A stretch of 64,000 bases of DNA from Amycolatopsis eburnea (GCF_003937945.1 NZ_RSEC01000063.1:248001-312000), one strand, 5' to 3'; positions 26,341 through 34,465 are shown, counted from the stretch's first letter. Notes: generated by a model not told the origin, from the letters alone. Made by a program: numbers and translations.

Positions 26341-26447
26341 GGTGCTTCCTTCCGGTCTTGATCGACATCCGCAGTCTCACCGCGTTCGCTCATGCTGTCC
26401 AAGACGGAAACGCGCCGATTGATGCCGGAATCGCATAGGGTGAGGTC
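26341..26447. promoter_or_regulatory. Divergent bla-LysR promoter region
   Basis: 107 bases between two divergent starts. On the + strand TAGGGT at 26436-26441 fits an actinobacterial -10 and lies six bases before the GTG of the regulator, so that transcript would be nearly leaderless. No clear -35 is seen. A LysR box could not be fixed by eye. Control of the lactamase by the regulator is inferred only from geometry. Confidence 0.45.
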
Positions 26448-27317
26448 GTGGACCTGGTCGGCGGCTGCAGGGCGTTCGTGAGCGTGAGCGAGACGGGGAG
26501 CTTCACGGCGGGCGCCGCGCTCGCGCGCATTCCCCAGCCGGTCGCGAGCCGGCGGATCGCCGCGCTCGAGCGGCACTTCGGCGAGCGGCTCTTCGACCGC
26601 ACCACCCGCCGCGCGCGGCTGACCGCGTTCGGGCGCGACGTGCTGCCCGCGGCGCAGCGGCTTGTCCGGCTGGCCGACTCGCTGGAGCACGACGCCCAGC
26701 GCGCGCGGCTGCGGCCGATGCGCGTGGCCGTGCCGGGTACCAGCGGGGTGCGGGAGCTCGCCGAGCTGGCCGCCGAAGCCCGCGCGCTCGAGGTGCACCT
26801 GGAGTTCCGCGCCGCGGAGCCGGGGGAGCGGGCCGAACTCGTCCGCACGAGCGAGGTGCGGGCCGCGCTCGCCGCCGTCCCGGCCGAGGAGGGCGTGTGG
26901 GCGGTGCCGCTCGGCGTCGCCGGGGTGGCGCCGCCGCGGGCGCGGGTCGTGCACCTGGAGACGCTGCGGGCGGGCCGGTCCGGCGGTCCGCGCCGGCGCG
27001 TGTGGATCCAGCCCGAGGACGACGTCCCGCACCTCCGCGACCGGGTGCTGCGGGTCCGCGACGCCGTCGGGCTCCAGCCGGCGCAGGTCGCGGTGGCCGG
27101 CTCGCTGACGGCGGCGGCCGCGGAGGTGTTCGCGTCGGCGGACCTGCTGCTCTGCTCGGTCGCGCAGGCCGGCGAGCTCGGCCTGCACTGGCGGCCGATC
27201 GGCGAGCTCGACCTGGCACGCGGCTACGGTGTGGCGGCGACGTTGGGTGAAGACGCCGAGCGGCTGCGCACGGTGCTGCACGCGGCCGTCGGGCGTTGTC
27301 TGGGGGCTGCCTCGTGA
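26448..27317 (+). CDS. LysR-family transcriptional regulator
   Basis: 289 residues, GTG start. N-terminal winged helix-turn-helix at about 1-60 (FVSVSETGSFTAGAALARI, PQPVASRRIAALE, GERLFDRTTR). The effector domain is degenerate and shorter than usual LysR proteins of about 300 residues, and rich in Ala/Arg. It is divergent from the beta-lactamase and its stop overlaps the start of the next beta-lactamase-fold gene (GTGA), so it sits between two members of that superfamily and probably controls one or both. The inducer is unknown. Confidence 0.85.
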   Translation: MDLVGGCRAFVSVSETGSFTAGAALARIPQPVASRRIAALERHFGERLFDRTTRRARLTAFGRDVLPAAQRLVRLADSLEHDAQRARLRPMRVAVPGTSGVRELAELAAEARALEVHLEFRAAEPGERAELVRTSEVRAALAAVPAEEGVWAVPLGVAGVAPPRARVVHLETLRAGRSGGPRRRVWIQPEDDVPHLRDRVLRVRDAVGLQPAQVAVAGSLTAAAAEVFASADLLLCSVAQAGELGLHWRPIGELDLARGYGVAATLGEDAERLRTVLHAAVGRCLGAAS

Positions 27318-28216
27318 GTACCGAAGCGCTGGTGCGCGACCTGCGGGCGGAGCTGGCCGAGGGCGGCCTGCGCGGCTCGTTCCTGGTGCGCGACCTGCGG
27401 ACGGGCGCCGAGATCGGGATCGACCCGGACCGCGAGTACCCGATCGCGTCCCTGGTCAAGGTCCCGCTGGCGGCGGCGACGCTGGAGCGCATTCGCCGCG
27501 GCGAGCTCGACGGCGCAACCCAGCTGGACGTCCCGCCCGGCCGCGTCACCACCCCCGGCCCGATCGGCGTGACCCGCTTCCGCCACCCGGCCCGCATCGC
27601 GGTCGAAGACCTGCTGTACCTGAGCACGTGCCTCAGCGACGGCCAGGCGGCCGACGTCCTGTTCGGCCTGACGCCCCCGGCCGAGGTGGCGGCGCTGCTG
27701 ACCGGCTGGGGCCTGACCGGCATCGCGCTGCGGCACGAGCTGCGCGACCTGGTGGACACCCCGGCCGAGCGCTTCGACGCGGCCGAGGCCGACCTGGCCC
27801 ACGCGCTGGCGATCAGCGCGGGAACGGCGGGCCAGGGCCACCGCCTGGCCCAGCTCGACGTGTCGCGCGCGAACACGGCGTCCGCCCGGGCGCTGCTGGA
27901 GCTGCTGCAGGCGCTGTGGACCCCGTCGAAGATCGACCCGGTGGTGGCGGCGGGTGTCCGCGACCTGATGGCGAACAACGTGATCCGCCACCGCCTGACC
28001 CCGGACTTCGCCTCCGACGCGGCGAAGTGGTCGTCGAAAACGGGAACGCTGCTGAACATGCGCCACGAGGCGGGCGTGGTCGAGCACGCGGACGGCGGTG
28101 TGTTCGCCGTGGTGGCCCTGACGGAATCCCGCGTCCCGGCGGCCGTCCAGCCGGAGGCGGACGTCCTGATGTCCCGCGTCGCCCGAGCCCTGCGCGACCA
28201 CCTCCGCGGCGCGTGA
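27314..28216 (+). CDS. Class A beta-lactamase-like serine hydrolase
   Basis: 300 residues; GTG overlaps the LysR stop. Motifs of the penicillin-recognising fold: Ser46-L-V-K49, S-D-G in CLSDGQAAD where class A enzymes have S-D-N, and K-T-G in SSKTGTL. There is no signal peptide, so the protein should stay in the cytoplasm, unlike the lipoprotein 1 kb away. No clear Glu166 equivalent can be named. It may be a cytoplasmic beta-lactamase, an esterase or a DD-peptidase-like hydrolase. Co-transcription with the LysR gene suggests a shared inducer. Confidence 0.8.
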   Translation: MSTEALVRDLRAELAEGGLRGSFLVRDLRTGAEIGIDPDREYPIASLVKVPLAAATLERIRRGELDGATQLDVPPGRVTTPGPIGVTRFRHPARIAVEDLLYLSTCLSDGQAADVLFGLTPPAEVAALLTGWGLTGIALRHELRDLVDTPAERFDAAEADLAHALAISAGTAGQGHRLAQLDVSRANTASARALLELLQALWTPSKIDPVVAAGVRDLMANNVIRHRLTPDFASDAAKWSSKTGTLLNMRHEAGVVEHADGGVFAVVALTESRVPAAVQPEADVLMSRVARALRDHLRGA

Positions 28217-28225
28217 GAAAACCGC

Positions 28226-28255
28226 TTGGGGCACCGGTTTCCGTCGGCTTAGGCT
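28226..28255 (+). promoter_or_regulatory. Probable promoter of a leaderless transcript
   Basis: TTGGGG (28226-28231) and TAGGCT (28250-28255) are 18 bases apart. The GTG at 28262 begins six bases after the -10, where transcription should start, and no ribosome binding site is seen. A leaderless mRNA is likely. Confidence 0.4.
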
Positions 28256-28261
28256 CCGCCG

Positions 28262-28594
28262 GTGTCCTTCACGAGACCGGAACCGCCGTACTACGCGGTC
28301 ATCATCACGAGCGCCTTGGACGAGTCGAACCTGGACGGGTATGCGGCGATGGACGAGCGGATGGCCGAGCTGGGGCGCGCTCAGCCGGGGTATCTGGGCC
28401 GGGAGTCGCGTACTGCCGCGGATGGGCGGGAGCTGACGGTGCTGTATTACCAGAATGCCGAGTCGATCGCGGCTTGGAAGCAGCACCCGGAGCACTTGGA
28501 GGCGCAGCGGCGGGGGCGGGAGGCGTGGTACGCGAACTACCACATCGAGGTGGCGAGGGTGGAGCGCGCTTACGGCTTCGTGCGGCAGGAGTAG
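28262..28594 (+). CDS. Antibiotic biosynthesis monooxygenase-like (ABM) protein
   Basis: 110 residues with GTG start. The sequence YYAVIITSALDE, QPGYLGRES, LTVLYYQNAESIAAWKQHPEH and YHIEVARVERAYGF follows the dimeric alpha-beta barrel (ABM) pattern, including the Trp and His of the AWxxHxxH region. Members are small dimeric heme-degrading, quinol-oxidising or stress proteins, and many have no known activity. It stands alone after the beta-lactamase-like gene, probably with its own promoter. Membership is well supported; function is not. Confidence 0.8.
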   Translation: MSFTRPEPPYYAVIITSALDESNLDGYAAMDERMAELGRAQPGYLGRESRTAADGRELTVLYYQNAESIAAWKQHPEHLEAQRRGREAWYANYHIEVARVERAYGFVRQE

Positions 28595-29066
28595 CTGGCC
28601 GCACGGCTCGGGTGAGCTTGCCGCGCGCGGGGTTGCCGCGCACCGACCGCGCCCCGCGGCCTGCGGCTCTCGGTGGTCAGTTGCGCCCGGCGGCCGGGAC
28701 GCGCCGAGCGGCCGGGACGCGCCGAGCGGTCCTGCCGGGCTTGGCCCCTGACCGCATCCCGGTGATCCCGCGGGGTCGCGAGCGGGCGGCCCGCGGCCGC
28801 GGGAGGACGAGCGTTGCCGGACCGGTCCCTGCGCCCTGCCGGCCGGGCCGCGCCCAGCGGCTCAGCGGGCCGGGCTACCGGACTTGCGTCCCGCGATCCA
28901 GCCGGTCGAGCGCCGCCGGACGGCGCCCGCCGCCGATTTCACCCAGCCCGGAATCAACCTCGCCGGCAGCCCGGCCGTTGGCCCAGACCCGGCGGCCCGC
29001 CGATCCCGGCCGCCGCCGGACCGCACCACCCCGCCGCGACCGCGCCCGGCAGCCCAACACTCACCC
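28595..29066. other. Gene-free GC-rich stretch
   Basis: About 470 bases between a + strand gene and the end of a - strand gene. Extreme GC content keeps several frames open, but none has a ribosome binding site or a family signature. It contains the short tandem repeat at 28690. It may be remains of a decayed gene; I see no function in it. Confidence 0.5.
28690..28725. repeat. Two tandem 18-bp repeats
   Basis: The 18-mer GCGGCCGGGACGCGCCGA occurs twice head to tail, and a diverged third copy begins at 28726. It lies in the gene-free stretch after the ABM gene. Slippage in GC-rich DNA is a sufficient explanation. Confidence 0.7.
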
Positions 29067-29633
29067 TCAAGCCGGTGTCGTCACCCCGAACTCCACCTCC
29101 TCCGTGGTCAACGTGCCCGCCGTCCGGCCCGGTGCCGTCTGGTACTGCCAGTACATGTTCGTGTGCGCGATCACCTGACCCGGCGGCGGCGCACCGTACG
29201 CCGACAGGTCCTCCGTCGTGTGCGCGTCCGACACCAGCATCGCGTCGTACCCCCGCGCCAACGCCCCGTGCAGCGTGGACCGGATGCACGCGTCCGTCTG
29301 CGCGCCCGCCACCACCAGCGAGCCCACGCCGCGCTCGGCCAGCACCGCCTCCAGGTTCGTTGCCTCGAACGAGTCGCCGTACTCCTTGTGCACCAGCGGT
29401 TCCGCCTCGCGCCTCGCGAGTTCGGGGACGTATGCCCACTGCTCGCTGTCGCGCGGCAGCTCGGCGCTGGTGTGCTGCACCCACACCACTTCCGTGCCTG
29501 CCGCGCGGGCCTTGTCCACCAGGGTGACGATGTTGGCCAGCACCGACGAGCGGTCGTGGGCCGAGGACATCACCCCGTTCTGGACGTCGACGACGAGCAG
29601 GGCGGTCTTCGTGCGGTCGGTCAATGTGGTCAT
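29067..29633 (-). CDS. Isochorismatase-family cysteine hydrolase
   Basis: 188 residues. The catalytic triad of the family is visible: Asp16 in LLVVDVQNG, Lys in HKEYGDSF, and Cys in GAQTDACIRST. It also has the cis-peptide region VAGAQTDA. Related enzymes hydrolyse isochorismate, nicotinamide or small amides. The C-terminus (NMYWQYQTAPGRTAG) matches a subgroup often annotated only as cysteine hydrolase. The start codon is ATG at 29633; the frame is open much further upstream but only because of GC content. No neighbour in a common pathway points to a substrate. Confidence 0.9.
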   Translation of the reverse strand: MTTLTDRTKTALLVVDVQNGVMSSAHDRSSVLANIVTLVDKARAAGTEVVWVQHTSAELPRDSEQWAYVPELARREAEPLVHKEYGDSFEATNLEAVLAERGVGSLVVAGAQTDACIRSTLHGALARGYDAMLVSDAHTTEDLSAYGAPPPGQVIAHTNMYWQYQTAPGRTAGTLTTEEVEFGVTTPA

Positions 29634-29687
29634 GAGCGGAACGATAGCCACCACCACCGACAATTTCCGGAAGTAGCATGGCCCGCC

Positions 29688-29978
29688 ATGGACTACGGGA
29701 TGCTGTTGCTGGGTGTGGTCGTGCTGGTCGCGGTCGTCGCGCTCGGGTCGTCGGCCACCGATCGGCGGCTGGCGCGGGTCGATCGGCGGCTCGCCCGGGT
29801 GGAGACCAAGCTCGACGCCATCGCCGCGAAGCTCGGGGTCGCCGTCGAGGAGCCGGGACTCGACGAGGTCGTCGCGCTGGTGCGGGAGGGCCGGAAGATC
29901 CAGGCGATCAAGGTCTACCGCGAACGCACCGGCGCCGGCCTCAAAGACGCCAAGGACGCCGTCGAGCGCCTCGGCTGA
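29688..29978 (+). CDS. Small membrane protein with L7/L12 C-terminal-like domain
   Basis: 96 residues: an N-terminal membrane segment at about 4-20, a charged helical stretch at 24-50 with a near repeat (DRRLARVDRRLARVE) likely to be a coiled coil, and a C-terminal segment IQAIKVYRERTGAGLKDAK that follows the ribosomal protein L7/L12 C-terminal pattern (KIxVIKxVRxxTGLGLKEAK). Such proteins occur in many actinobacteria with no known role. The domain could recruit translation factors to the membrane, which is speculation. ATG at 29688 is the only sensible start. Confidence 0.8.
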   Translation: MDYGMLLLGVVVLVAVVALGSSATDRRLARVDRRLARVETKLDAIAAKLGVAVEEPGLDEVVALVREGRKIQAIKVYRERTGAGLKDAKDAVERLG

Positions 29979-29982
29979 ACCC

Positions 29983-30195
29983 CTACGGCGCCCCGCCGAT
30001 GTGCTTGGCCGACACGGCCTCCCACACGGCATCGAAGTCGTCGTACCGGTCGCCGTCGGGCAGGCCGCCGAGGGGGCCGAGCACCGAGTCACCGCCGCCG
30101 GACGCCGCCGCGCGGCGCAGGAGCTCGTCGCGGCCGCACGGGTACCGCGTCTCGGCCAGGTGGTGTTCGAGGCTGGTTCGTTCCGGTGCGGACAT
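29983..30195 (-). CDS. DUF2795 family small protein
   Basis: 70 residues. The N-terminal part (LEHHLAETRYPCGRDELLRRA) and the pair YDDFDAVWEAV match the DUF2795 pattern common in actinobacteria; function is unknown. It ends five bases from the convergent L7/L12-like gene and starts 35 bases before the end of selD on the same strand, so it may be read through from selD. Confidence 0.8.
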   Translation of the reverse strand: MSAPERTSLEHHLAETRYPCGRDELLRRAAASGGGDSVLGPLGGLPDGDRYDDFDAVWEAVSAKHIGGAP

Positions 30196-30229
30196 ACCCG
30201 TCGCGTACCCGCCGCACCCGGCCCGAAAC

Positions 30230-31219
30230 TCAGCCCACGACGATCGTGTGCGCCCCGCGCGGCACCAGCTCCCCGATCACCGGGTACCCCGGCAGCTCCC
30301 CGGCCACCAGCAGCCCGCCGGACGTCTGCGCGTCGGCCAGCAGCAACGCCTCGTCCGCGGGGACCGCGAGGTCGGCGTGCGGCGCGACCCAGTCGAGGTT
30401 GCGCCGAGTGCCGCCGCTGACGTAGCCGTCGCGCAACGCCGCCCGCGCGCCGTCGAGGTACGGCACCGCCGCCGGGTCGATCCGGGCCGTGACGCCGCTG
30501 GCCCGCGCCAGCTTGTGCAGGTGACCCAGCAGGCCGAACCCGGTGACGTCGGTGGCGCACGTGGCCCCGGCGTCGACCGCCGCACGCGCGGCCGGAGCGT
30601 TCAGCGTGGTCATGACGTCGATCGCCTGCTCGAACCGTTCCCCGGTCGCCTTGTGCCGCGAATTCAGCACGCCGATACCGAGCGGCTTGGTCAGCGTCAG
30701 CGGCAGCCCCGCGCGGCCGGCGTCGTTGCGCAGCAGCCGCGACGGGTTCGCCACGCCGGTGACGGCCAGGCCGTACTTCGGTTCCGGGTCGTCGATGCTG
30801 TGCCCACCGGCGAGGTGGCAGCCCGCCTTGCCGCAGACGTCGAGGCCGCCGCGCAGCACTTCGGCGGCCAGCTCGAACGGCAGCGTCTCGCGCGGCCAGC
30901 CCAGCAGGTTGACCGCCACCACCGGCGTGCCGCCCATGGCGTAGACGTCCGAAAGGGCGTTCGCCGCCGCGATCCGGCCCCAGTCGTAGGCGTCGTCGAC
31001 CACCGGCGTGAAGAAGTCCGTCGTCGCGATGAGCGCGGTGTCCCCGGAGATCCGGACCGCGGCCGCGTCGTCGCCGGTGTCGAGGCCGACGAGCAGCTCG
31101 CCCGGGGGATCGACGGGGGCGGCGCCGGTGAGGCCGCGGACGGCCGCTTCGAGTTCGCCCGGCGGGATCTTGCACGCGCAGCCGCCGCCGTGCGCGTACT
31201 GCGTCAGTCGGTAACCCAC
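30230..31219 (-). CDS. selD: Selenide, water dikinase
   Basis: 329 residues. Makes selenophosphate from selenide and ATP for tRNA-Sec charging. The catalytic Cys14 and Lys17 are in GGGCACKIPP; DTGDDAAA and TTDFFTPVVDD are the ATP/metal-binding blocks, followed by NALSDVYAMGG and GGHSIDD. The residue at the active site is a Cys codon, so this SelD does not itself need selenocysteine. GTG at 31219 is chosen because the conserved N-terminus begins there and no closer in-frame ATG exists. It is divergent from the tRNA-Sec/selA/selB unit, giving a complete machinery. Confidence 0.95.
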   Translation of the reverse strand: MGYRLTQYAHGGGCACKIPPGELEAAVRGLTGAAPVDPPGELLVGLDTGDDAAAVRISGDTALIATTDFFTPVVDDAYDWGRIAAANALSDVYAMGGTPVVAVNLLGWPRETLPFELAAEVLRGGLDVCGKAGCHLAGGHSIDDPEPKYGLAVTGVANPSRLLRNDAGRAGLPLTLTKPLGIGVLNSRHKATGERFEQAIDVMTTLNAPAARAAVDAGATCATDVTGFGLLGHLHKLARASGVTARIDPAAVPYLDGARAALRDGYVSGGTRRNLDWVAPHADLAVPADEALLLADAQTSGGLLVAGELPGYPVIGELVPRGAHTIVVG

Positions 31220-31273
31220 GGGTTCATCGTGCCCGTCCGCCGCGTCCTTGGCAGGATGGCTGCCATGGTGCAG

Positions 31274-31368
31274 GGAGGCGTATCCGGCCTGGTGACCGGC
31301 GCGATCTTCAAAATCGCCGAGCGGCAGGTCCTGCCGCTGGCGGGTTCGATTCCCGTCCGCCTCCGCCA
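31274..31368 (+). tRNA. selC: tRNA-Sec (anticodon TCA)
   Basis: 95 bases. The acceptor arm GGAGGCG (31274-31280) pairs with CGCCTCC (31358-31364); discriminator G and CCA (31366-31368) are encoded. The anticodon loop carries TCA at 31308-31310, a long extra arm of the tRNA-Sec kind lies at about 31318-31337, and the T loop is TTCGATT. The final A of CCA is also the first base of the selA start codon, so tRNA processing must cut inside that codon. Confidence 0.95.
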
Positions 31369-32651
31369 TGCCTGACCCGCGCCGCGCGATCCCGCGCACC
31401 GACGCGCTCCTGGCCGAGCCCGGGATCGCGAAAGCCGCCGCGGAACTCGGCCGTGACCTGGTGAAATCCGTCGTCCAGGATGTCCAGCGCGCCGCCCGCG
31501 CCGGGGAACTCGCCCCGGCCGACGTCGCCGCCACCGTGCTCGCGCGGCTGCCCGGGAGCGCGTCCTCTCTGCGGCCGGTGCTCAACGCGACCGGCGTCGT
31601 CGTGCACACCAACCTCGGCCGCGCCCCGCTCTCGGCCGCCGCGCTCGACGCGCTCGTGGCGGCCGGTGGCGCCACCGACGTCGAGTTCGACCTCGCGACC
31701 GGCGACCGGGCCCGCCGCGGCCGGAGCGCCCTGTCCGCGCTGGCCGCCGCCGTGCCGGACGCCGGCGCGGTGCACGTCGTCAACAACAACGCCGCCGCGC
31801 TCCTGCTCTGCGCGCTCGCCATGGCGCCGGGCCGCGAGATCGTCGTCAGCCGGGGCGAGCTGGTCGAGATCGGCGACGGCTTCCGCATCCCGGACCTCCT
31901 CGCCTCGACCGGGTCCCGGCTGCGGGAAGTCGGCACCACGAACCGGACGACGGCCGCCGACTACGCCGCCGCGCTGGGCCCGGACACCGGGTTCGTGCTC
32001 AAGGTCCACCCGTCGAACTACCGCGTCACCGGCTTCACGGCGGAGGCGTCGCTCGAGGAACTCGCCCAGCTCGGCGTGCCGGTCGTCGCCGACATCGGCT
32101 CCGGCCTGCTCGCCCCGCACCCCCTCCTGCCCGGCGAACCGGACGCGGCGACCGCGCTGCGAGCGGGCGCCGCGGTCGTCACGGCCAGCGGGGACAAGCT
32201 CCTGGGCGGCCCGCAGGCCGGGCTGATCTTCGGCGAGAAGGACGTCGTCGAACGGCTGCGGCGGCACCCCGCGGCCCGGGCCCTGCGCGTTGACAAGCTC
32301 ACCCTCGCCGCCCTCGAAGCGACGCTGCGCGGGCCCCTCCCGCCGGTGCGCGCCGCGCTCGAAGCGTCCGTCGAGGACTTGCGGCGCCGCGCCGAAACCC
32401 TGGCCGAGAGCCTGCGGGAGTTCGGCGCCGAAGCGGTCGCGTCGACCGCGGCGGTCGGTGGCGGGGGAGCGCCCGGCGTCGAGCTGCCCAGCGCCGCGGT
32501 CAGCCTGCCCGCGCGGTTCGCGGTGGCCCTGCGGACGGGCGAGCCGCCGGTCGTCGGCCGGGTCGTGCGCGACCGCTGCCTGCTCGACCTGCGGACCGTG
32601 CGGCCGGACGAGGACGCGAAGCTGCGGGAAGCCGTGCGCCGATGCGGGTGA
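31368..32651 (+). CDS. selA: L-seryl-tRNA(Sec) selenium transferase
   Basis: 427 residues, PLP enzyme that turns Ser-tRNA-Sec into Sec-tRNA-Sec with selenophosphate. The PLP Lys277 is in SGDKLLGGPQAG. NATGVVVHTNLGRAPLS and ELVEIGDGFRIPD are signature SelA blocks. The ATG overlaps the CCA end of tRNA-Sec by one base, with no room for its own ribosome binding site apart from sequences inside the tRNA. The 3' end overlaps selB by 10 bases. The three are therefore one transcription unit with tRNA-Sec. Confidence 0.96.
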   Translation: MPDPRRAIPRTDALLAEPGIAKAAAELGRDLVKSVVQDVQRAARAGELAPADVAATVLARLPGSASSLRPVLNATGVVVHTNLGRAPLSAAALDALVAAGGATDVEFDLATGDRARRGRSALSALAAAVPDAGAVHVVNNNAAALLLCALAMAPGREIVVSRGELVEIGDGFRIPDLLASTGSRLREVGTTNRTTAADYAAALGPDTGFVLKVHPSNYRVTGFTAEASLEELAQLGVPVVADIGSGLLAPHPLLPGEPDAATALRAGAAVVTASGDKLLGGPQAGLIFGEKDVVERLRRHPAARALRVDKLTLAALEATLRGPLPPVRAALEASVEDLRRRAETLAESLREFGAEAVASTAAVGGGGAPGVELPSAAVSLPARFAVALRTGEPPVVGRVVRDRCLLDLRTVRPDEDAKLREAVRRCG

Positions 32652-34363
32652 TCGTCACCGCCGGCCACGTCGACCACGGGAAGTCCACGCTGGTGCGGCG
32701 GCTGACCGGGATGGAGCCGGACCGGTGGGCCGAGGAGCGCCGCCGCGGCCTCACCATCGACCTCGGGTTCGCGTGGACCCGGCTCGGCGGCGAGGACGTC
32801 GCGTTCGTCGACGTGCCGGGCCACGAACGGTTCGTCCCGAACATGCTCGCCGGCGCCGGGCCCGCGCCGGCCGTGCTGTTCGTCGTCGCCGCGGACGAGG
32901 GCTGGATGCCGCAGTCGGCCGAGCACCTCGCCGCGCTGGACGCGTTCGGTGTCCGCCGCGGCCTGCTGGTCGTCACCAAGGCCGACCGCGCCGACCCGGC
33001 CGCCGCCACCGAAGCCGCGTTGCACGAGATCGCCGGGACGTCGCTGGGCACCGTGCCGAGCGTCGCGGTCAGCGGCCGGACGGGCGCGGGCTTCGACGAG
33101 CTGCGGGCGGCGATCACCGAGCTGACGGCCGGCCTGCCCGCGCCCGACCCGGACGCCGACGTCCGGCTGTGGATCGACCGCGCCTTCACGGTGTCCGGCG
33201 CGGGCACGGTCGTGACGGGCACGCTGGCCGCCGGGACGATAGCGGTGGGCGACGAACTGCGGCTGGGCTCGACGCCGGTGAAGGTCCGCGGGCTGCAGGC
33301 GCTCGGCGAGCCCCGCGACCGGGTCACCGCCGTGGCCAGGGTGGCGGTCAACCTCCGCGGCACCGCGCGGGGCGACGTCGGCCGCGGCGATGTCCTGCTC
33401 ACGCCCGGCCGCTGGCGCGCCACGGCCGAGTTCGACGTCCGGCTGCGCGGCGCGGCCGCCGCCGACCTGCACCGGAACCTGGTGCTGCACCTGGGCACGG
33501 TGGCGCGGCCGGTGCGCGTCCGTCCACTGGGGACGGACACCGCGCGGCTCACCACGAGCACCGCGCTGCCGTTGCGCGTCGGCGACCGGGGCCTGCTGCG
33601 CGACCCGGGGCAGCACCGGATCGCCGCCGGGTTCGACGTCCTGGACGTCCGCCCGCCCCCGCTGTCCCGCCGCGGCGCGGCCCGGGACCGCGGCCGCGAG
33701 CTGACCGACCCCGACCTCGCCCGGACGTACCTGCGCCGCCACGGTTTCGTCCGCGCGGCGGACTTCGCCGCGATGGGCCTGCCGGAGACGGGCGAGCGCC
33801 TGGGCGGCTGGCGCGCGGACCAGGAGCGGTTCGCGGCCCTGCGCGCGGAGGCGGCCGACGTCGTGGGCGGCTGGGACCGGACCGCGGCGGGCGTGCCGGT
33901 GGAGGCGCTGCGGCAGCGGCTCGGCCTGCCCGCGCCGGAACTCGTCGTCCCCGTGCTCGAGGGCACCGGGTTCGAGGTGGCCGGCGGGCTCGTCCGCCGT
34001 CCCGGCGCCGGTCTCGCCCCCGCGGTCGAAGAGGCGCTGGAGACGGTGCTGAAGCGGCTCGCGGAGCACCCGTTCCGCGCGCCGGAGGCGGACGAGCTGC
34101 GGGCGCTGGGCCTGGGCAGGCGCGAGCTGGCGGCGGCGGTCCGGCTCGGGCGCTTGACCGCCCTCGCCGAAGGGGTCGTGCTCGGCCCGGACGCGGAGGA
34201 GCGCGCGGTCGCCGGGCTGCGGCGCCTGCCGGGACCGTTCACGGTTTCCGAGGCGCGCAAAGCCCTCGACAGCACCCGGCGGGTGATGATCCCGCTGCTG
34301 GAACGCCTCGACGCGGCGGGCCGCACCGAACCCCTCGGCGACGGGACCCGCCGCCTGCGCTAA
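32642..34363 (+). CDS. selB: Selenocysteine-specific elongation factor
   Basis: 573 residues. GTPase domain with G1 GHVDHGKST (from about residue 8), DVPGHERFVPNM and TKAD; EF-Tu-like domains II and III; C-terminal winged-helix repeats from about residue 380 that bind the SECIS hairpin in mRNA. It delivers Sec-tRNA-Sec to in-frame UGA codons. The gene starts 10 bases before the selA stop. No selenoprotein gene (such as a formate dehydrogenase) is seen in the window, so the client must lie elsewhere. Confidence 0.95.
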   Translation: MRVIVTAGHVDHGKSTLVRRLTGMEPDRWAEERRRGLTIDLGFAWTRLGGEDVAFVDVPGHERFVPNMLAGAGPAPAVLFVVAADEGWMPQSAEHLAALDAFGVRRGLLVVTKADRADPAAATEAALHEIAGTSLGTVPSVAVSGRTGAGFDELRAAITELTAGLPAPDPDADVRLWIDRAFTVSGAGTVVTGTLAAGTIAVGDELRLGSTPVKVRGLQALGEPRDRVTAVARVAVNLRGTARGDVGRGDVLLTPGRWRATAEFDVRLRGAAAADLHRNLVLHLGTVARPVRVRPLGTDTARLTTSTALPLRVGDRGLLRDPGQHRIAAGFDVLDVRPPPLSRRGAARDRGRELTDPDLARTYLRRHGFVRAADFAAMGLPETGERLGGWRADQERFAALRAEAADVVGGWDRTAAGVPVEALRQRLGLPAPELVVPVLEGTGFEVAGGLVRRPGAGLAPAVEEALETVLKRLAEHPFRAPEADELRALGLGRRELAAAVRLGRLTALAEGVVLGPDAEERAVAGLRRLPGPFTVSEARKALDSTRRVMIPLLERLDAAGRTEPLGDGTRRLR

Positions 34364-34380
34364 ATCGACGCTCGGGACGA

Positions 34381-34465
34381 GCGCCCCAATGTGGCCTTCG
34401 GTGCGTCTGACGCACCCAAGGCGGCCTTCGGTGCGTCAGACGCAACCAAGGCCACCTTGGGGCGC
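34381..34465. terminator. Compound palindrome between selB and a convergent gene
   Basis: Outer arms 34381-34398 and 34448-34465 pair over 18 positions with one mismatch (GCGCCCCAA and TTGGGGCGC ends). Inside lie two small palindromes, GGTGCGTCTGACGCACC at 34400-34416 and TGCGTCAGACGCA near 34432-34444. Placed 18 bases after the selB stop and 27 before the stop of the convergent hydrolase, it is a good bidirectional terminator. Confidence 0.75.

Noticed and set aside
28595..29066. Open frames on both strands in the GC-rich gap
   Set aside because: Translations are low-complexity Pro/Arg/Ala without motifs; they reflect base composition.
29067..31175. Single 702-codon - strand protein including the isochorismatase
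   Set aside because: The upstream part is a frame-shadow of selD and of the DUF2795 gene. The family starts at the ATG at 29633.
30230..31939. Longer SelD with an N-terminal extension
   Set aside because: The extension would run through the tRNA-Sec gene and antisense to selA; the conserved SelD N-terminus begins at the GTG at 31219.
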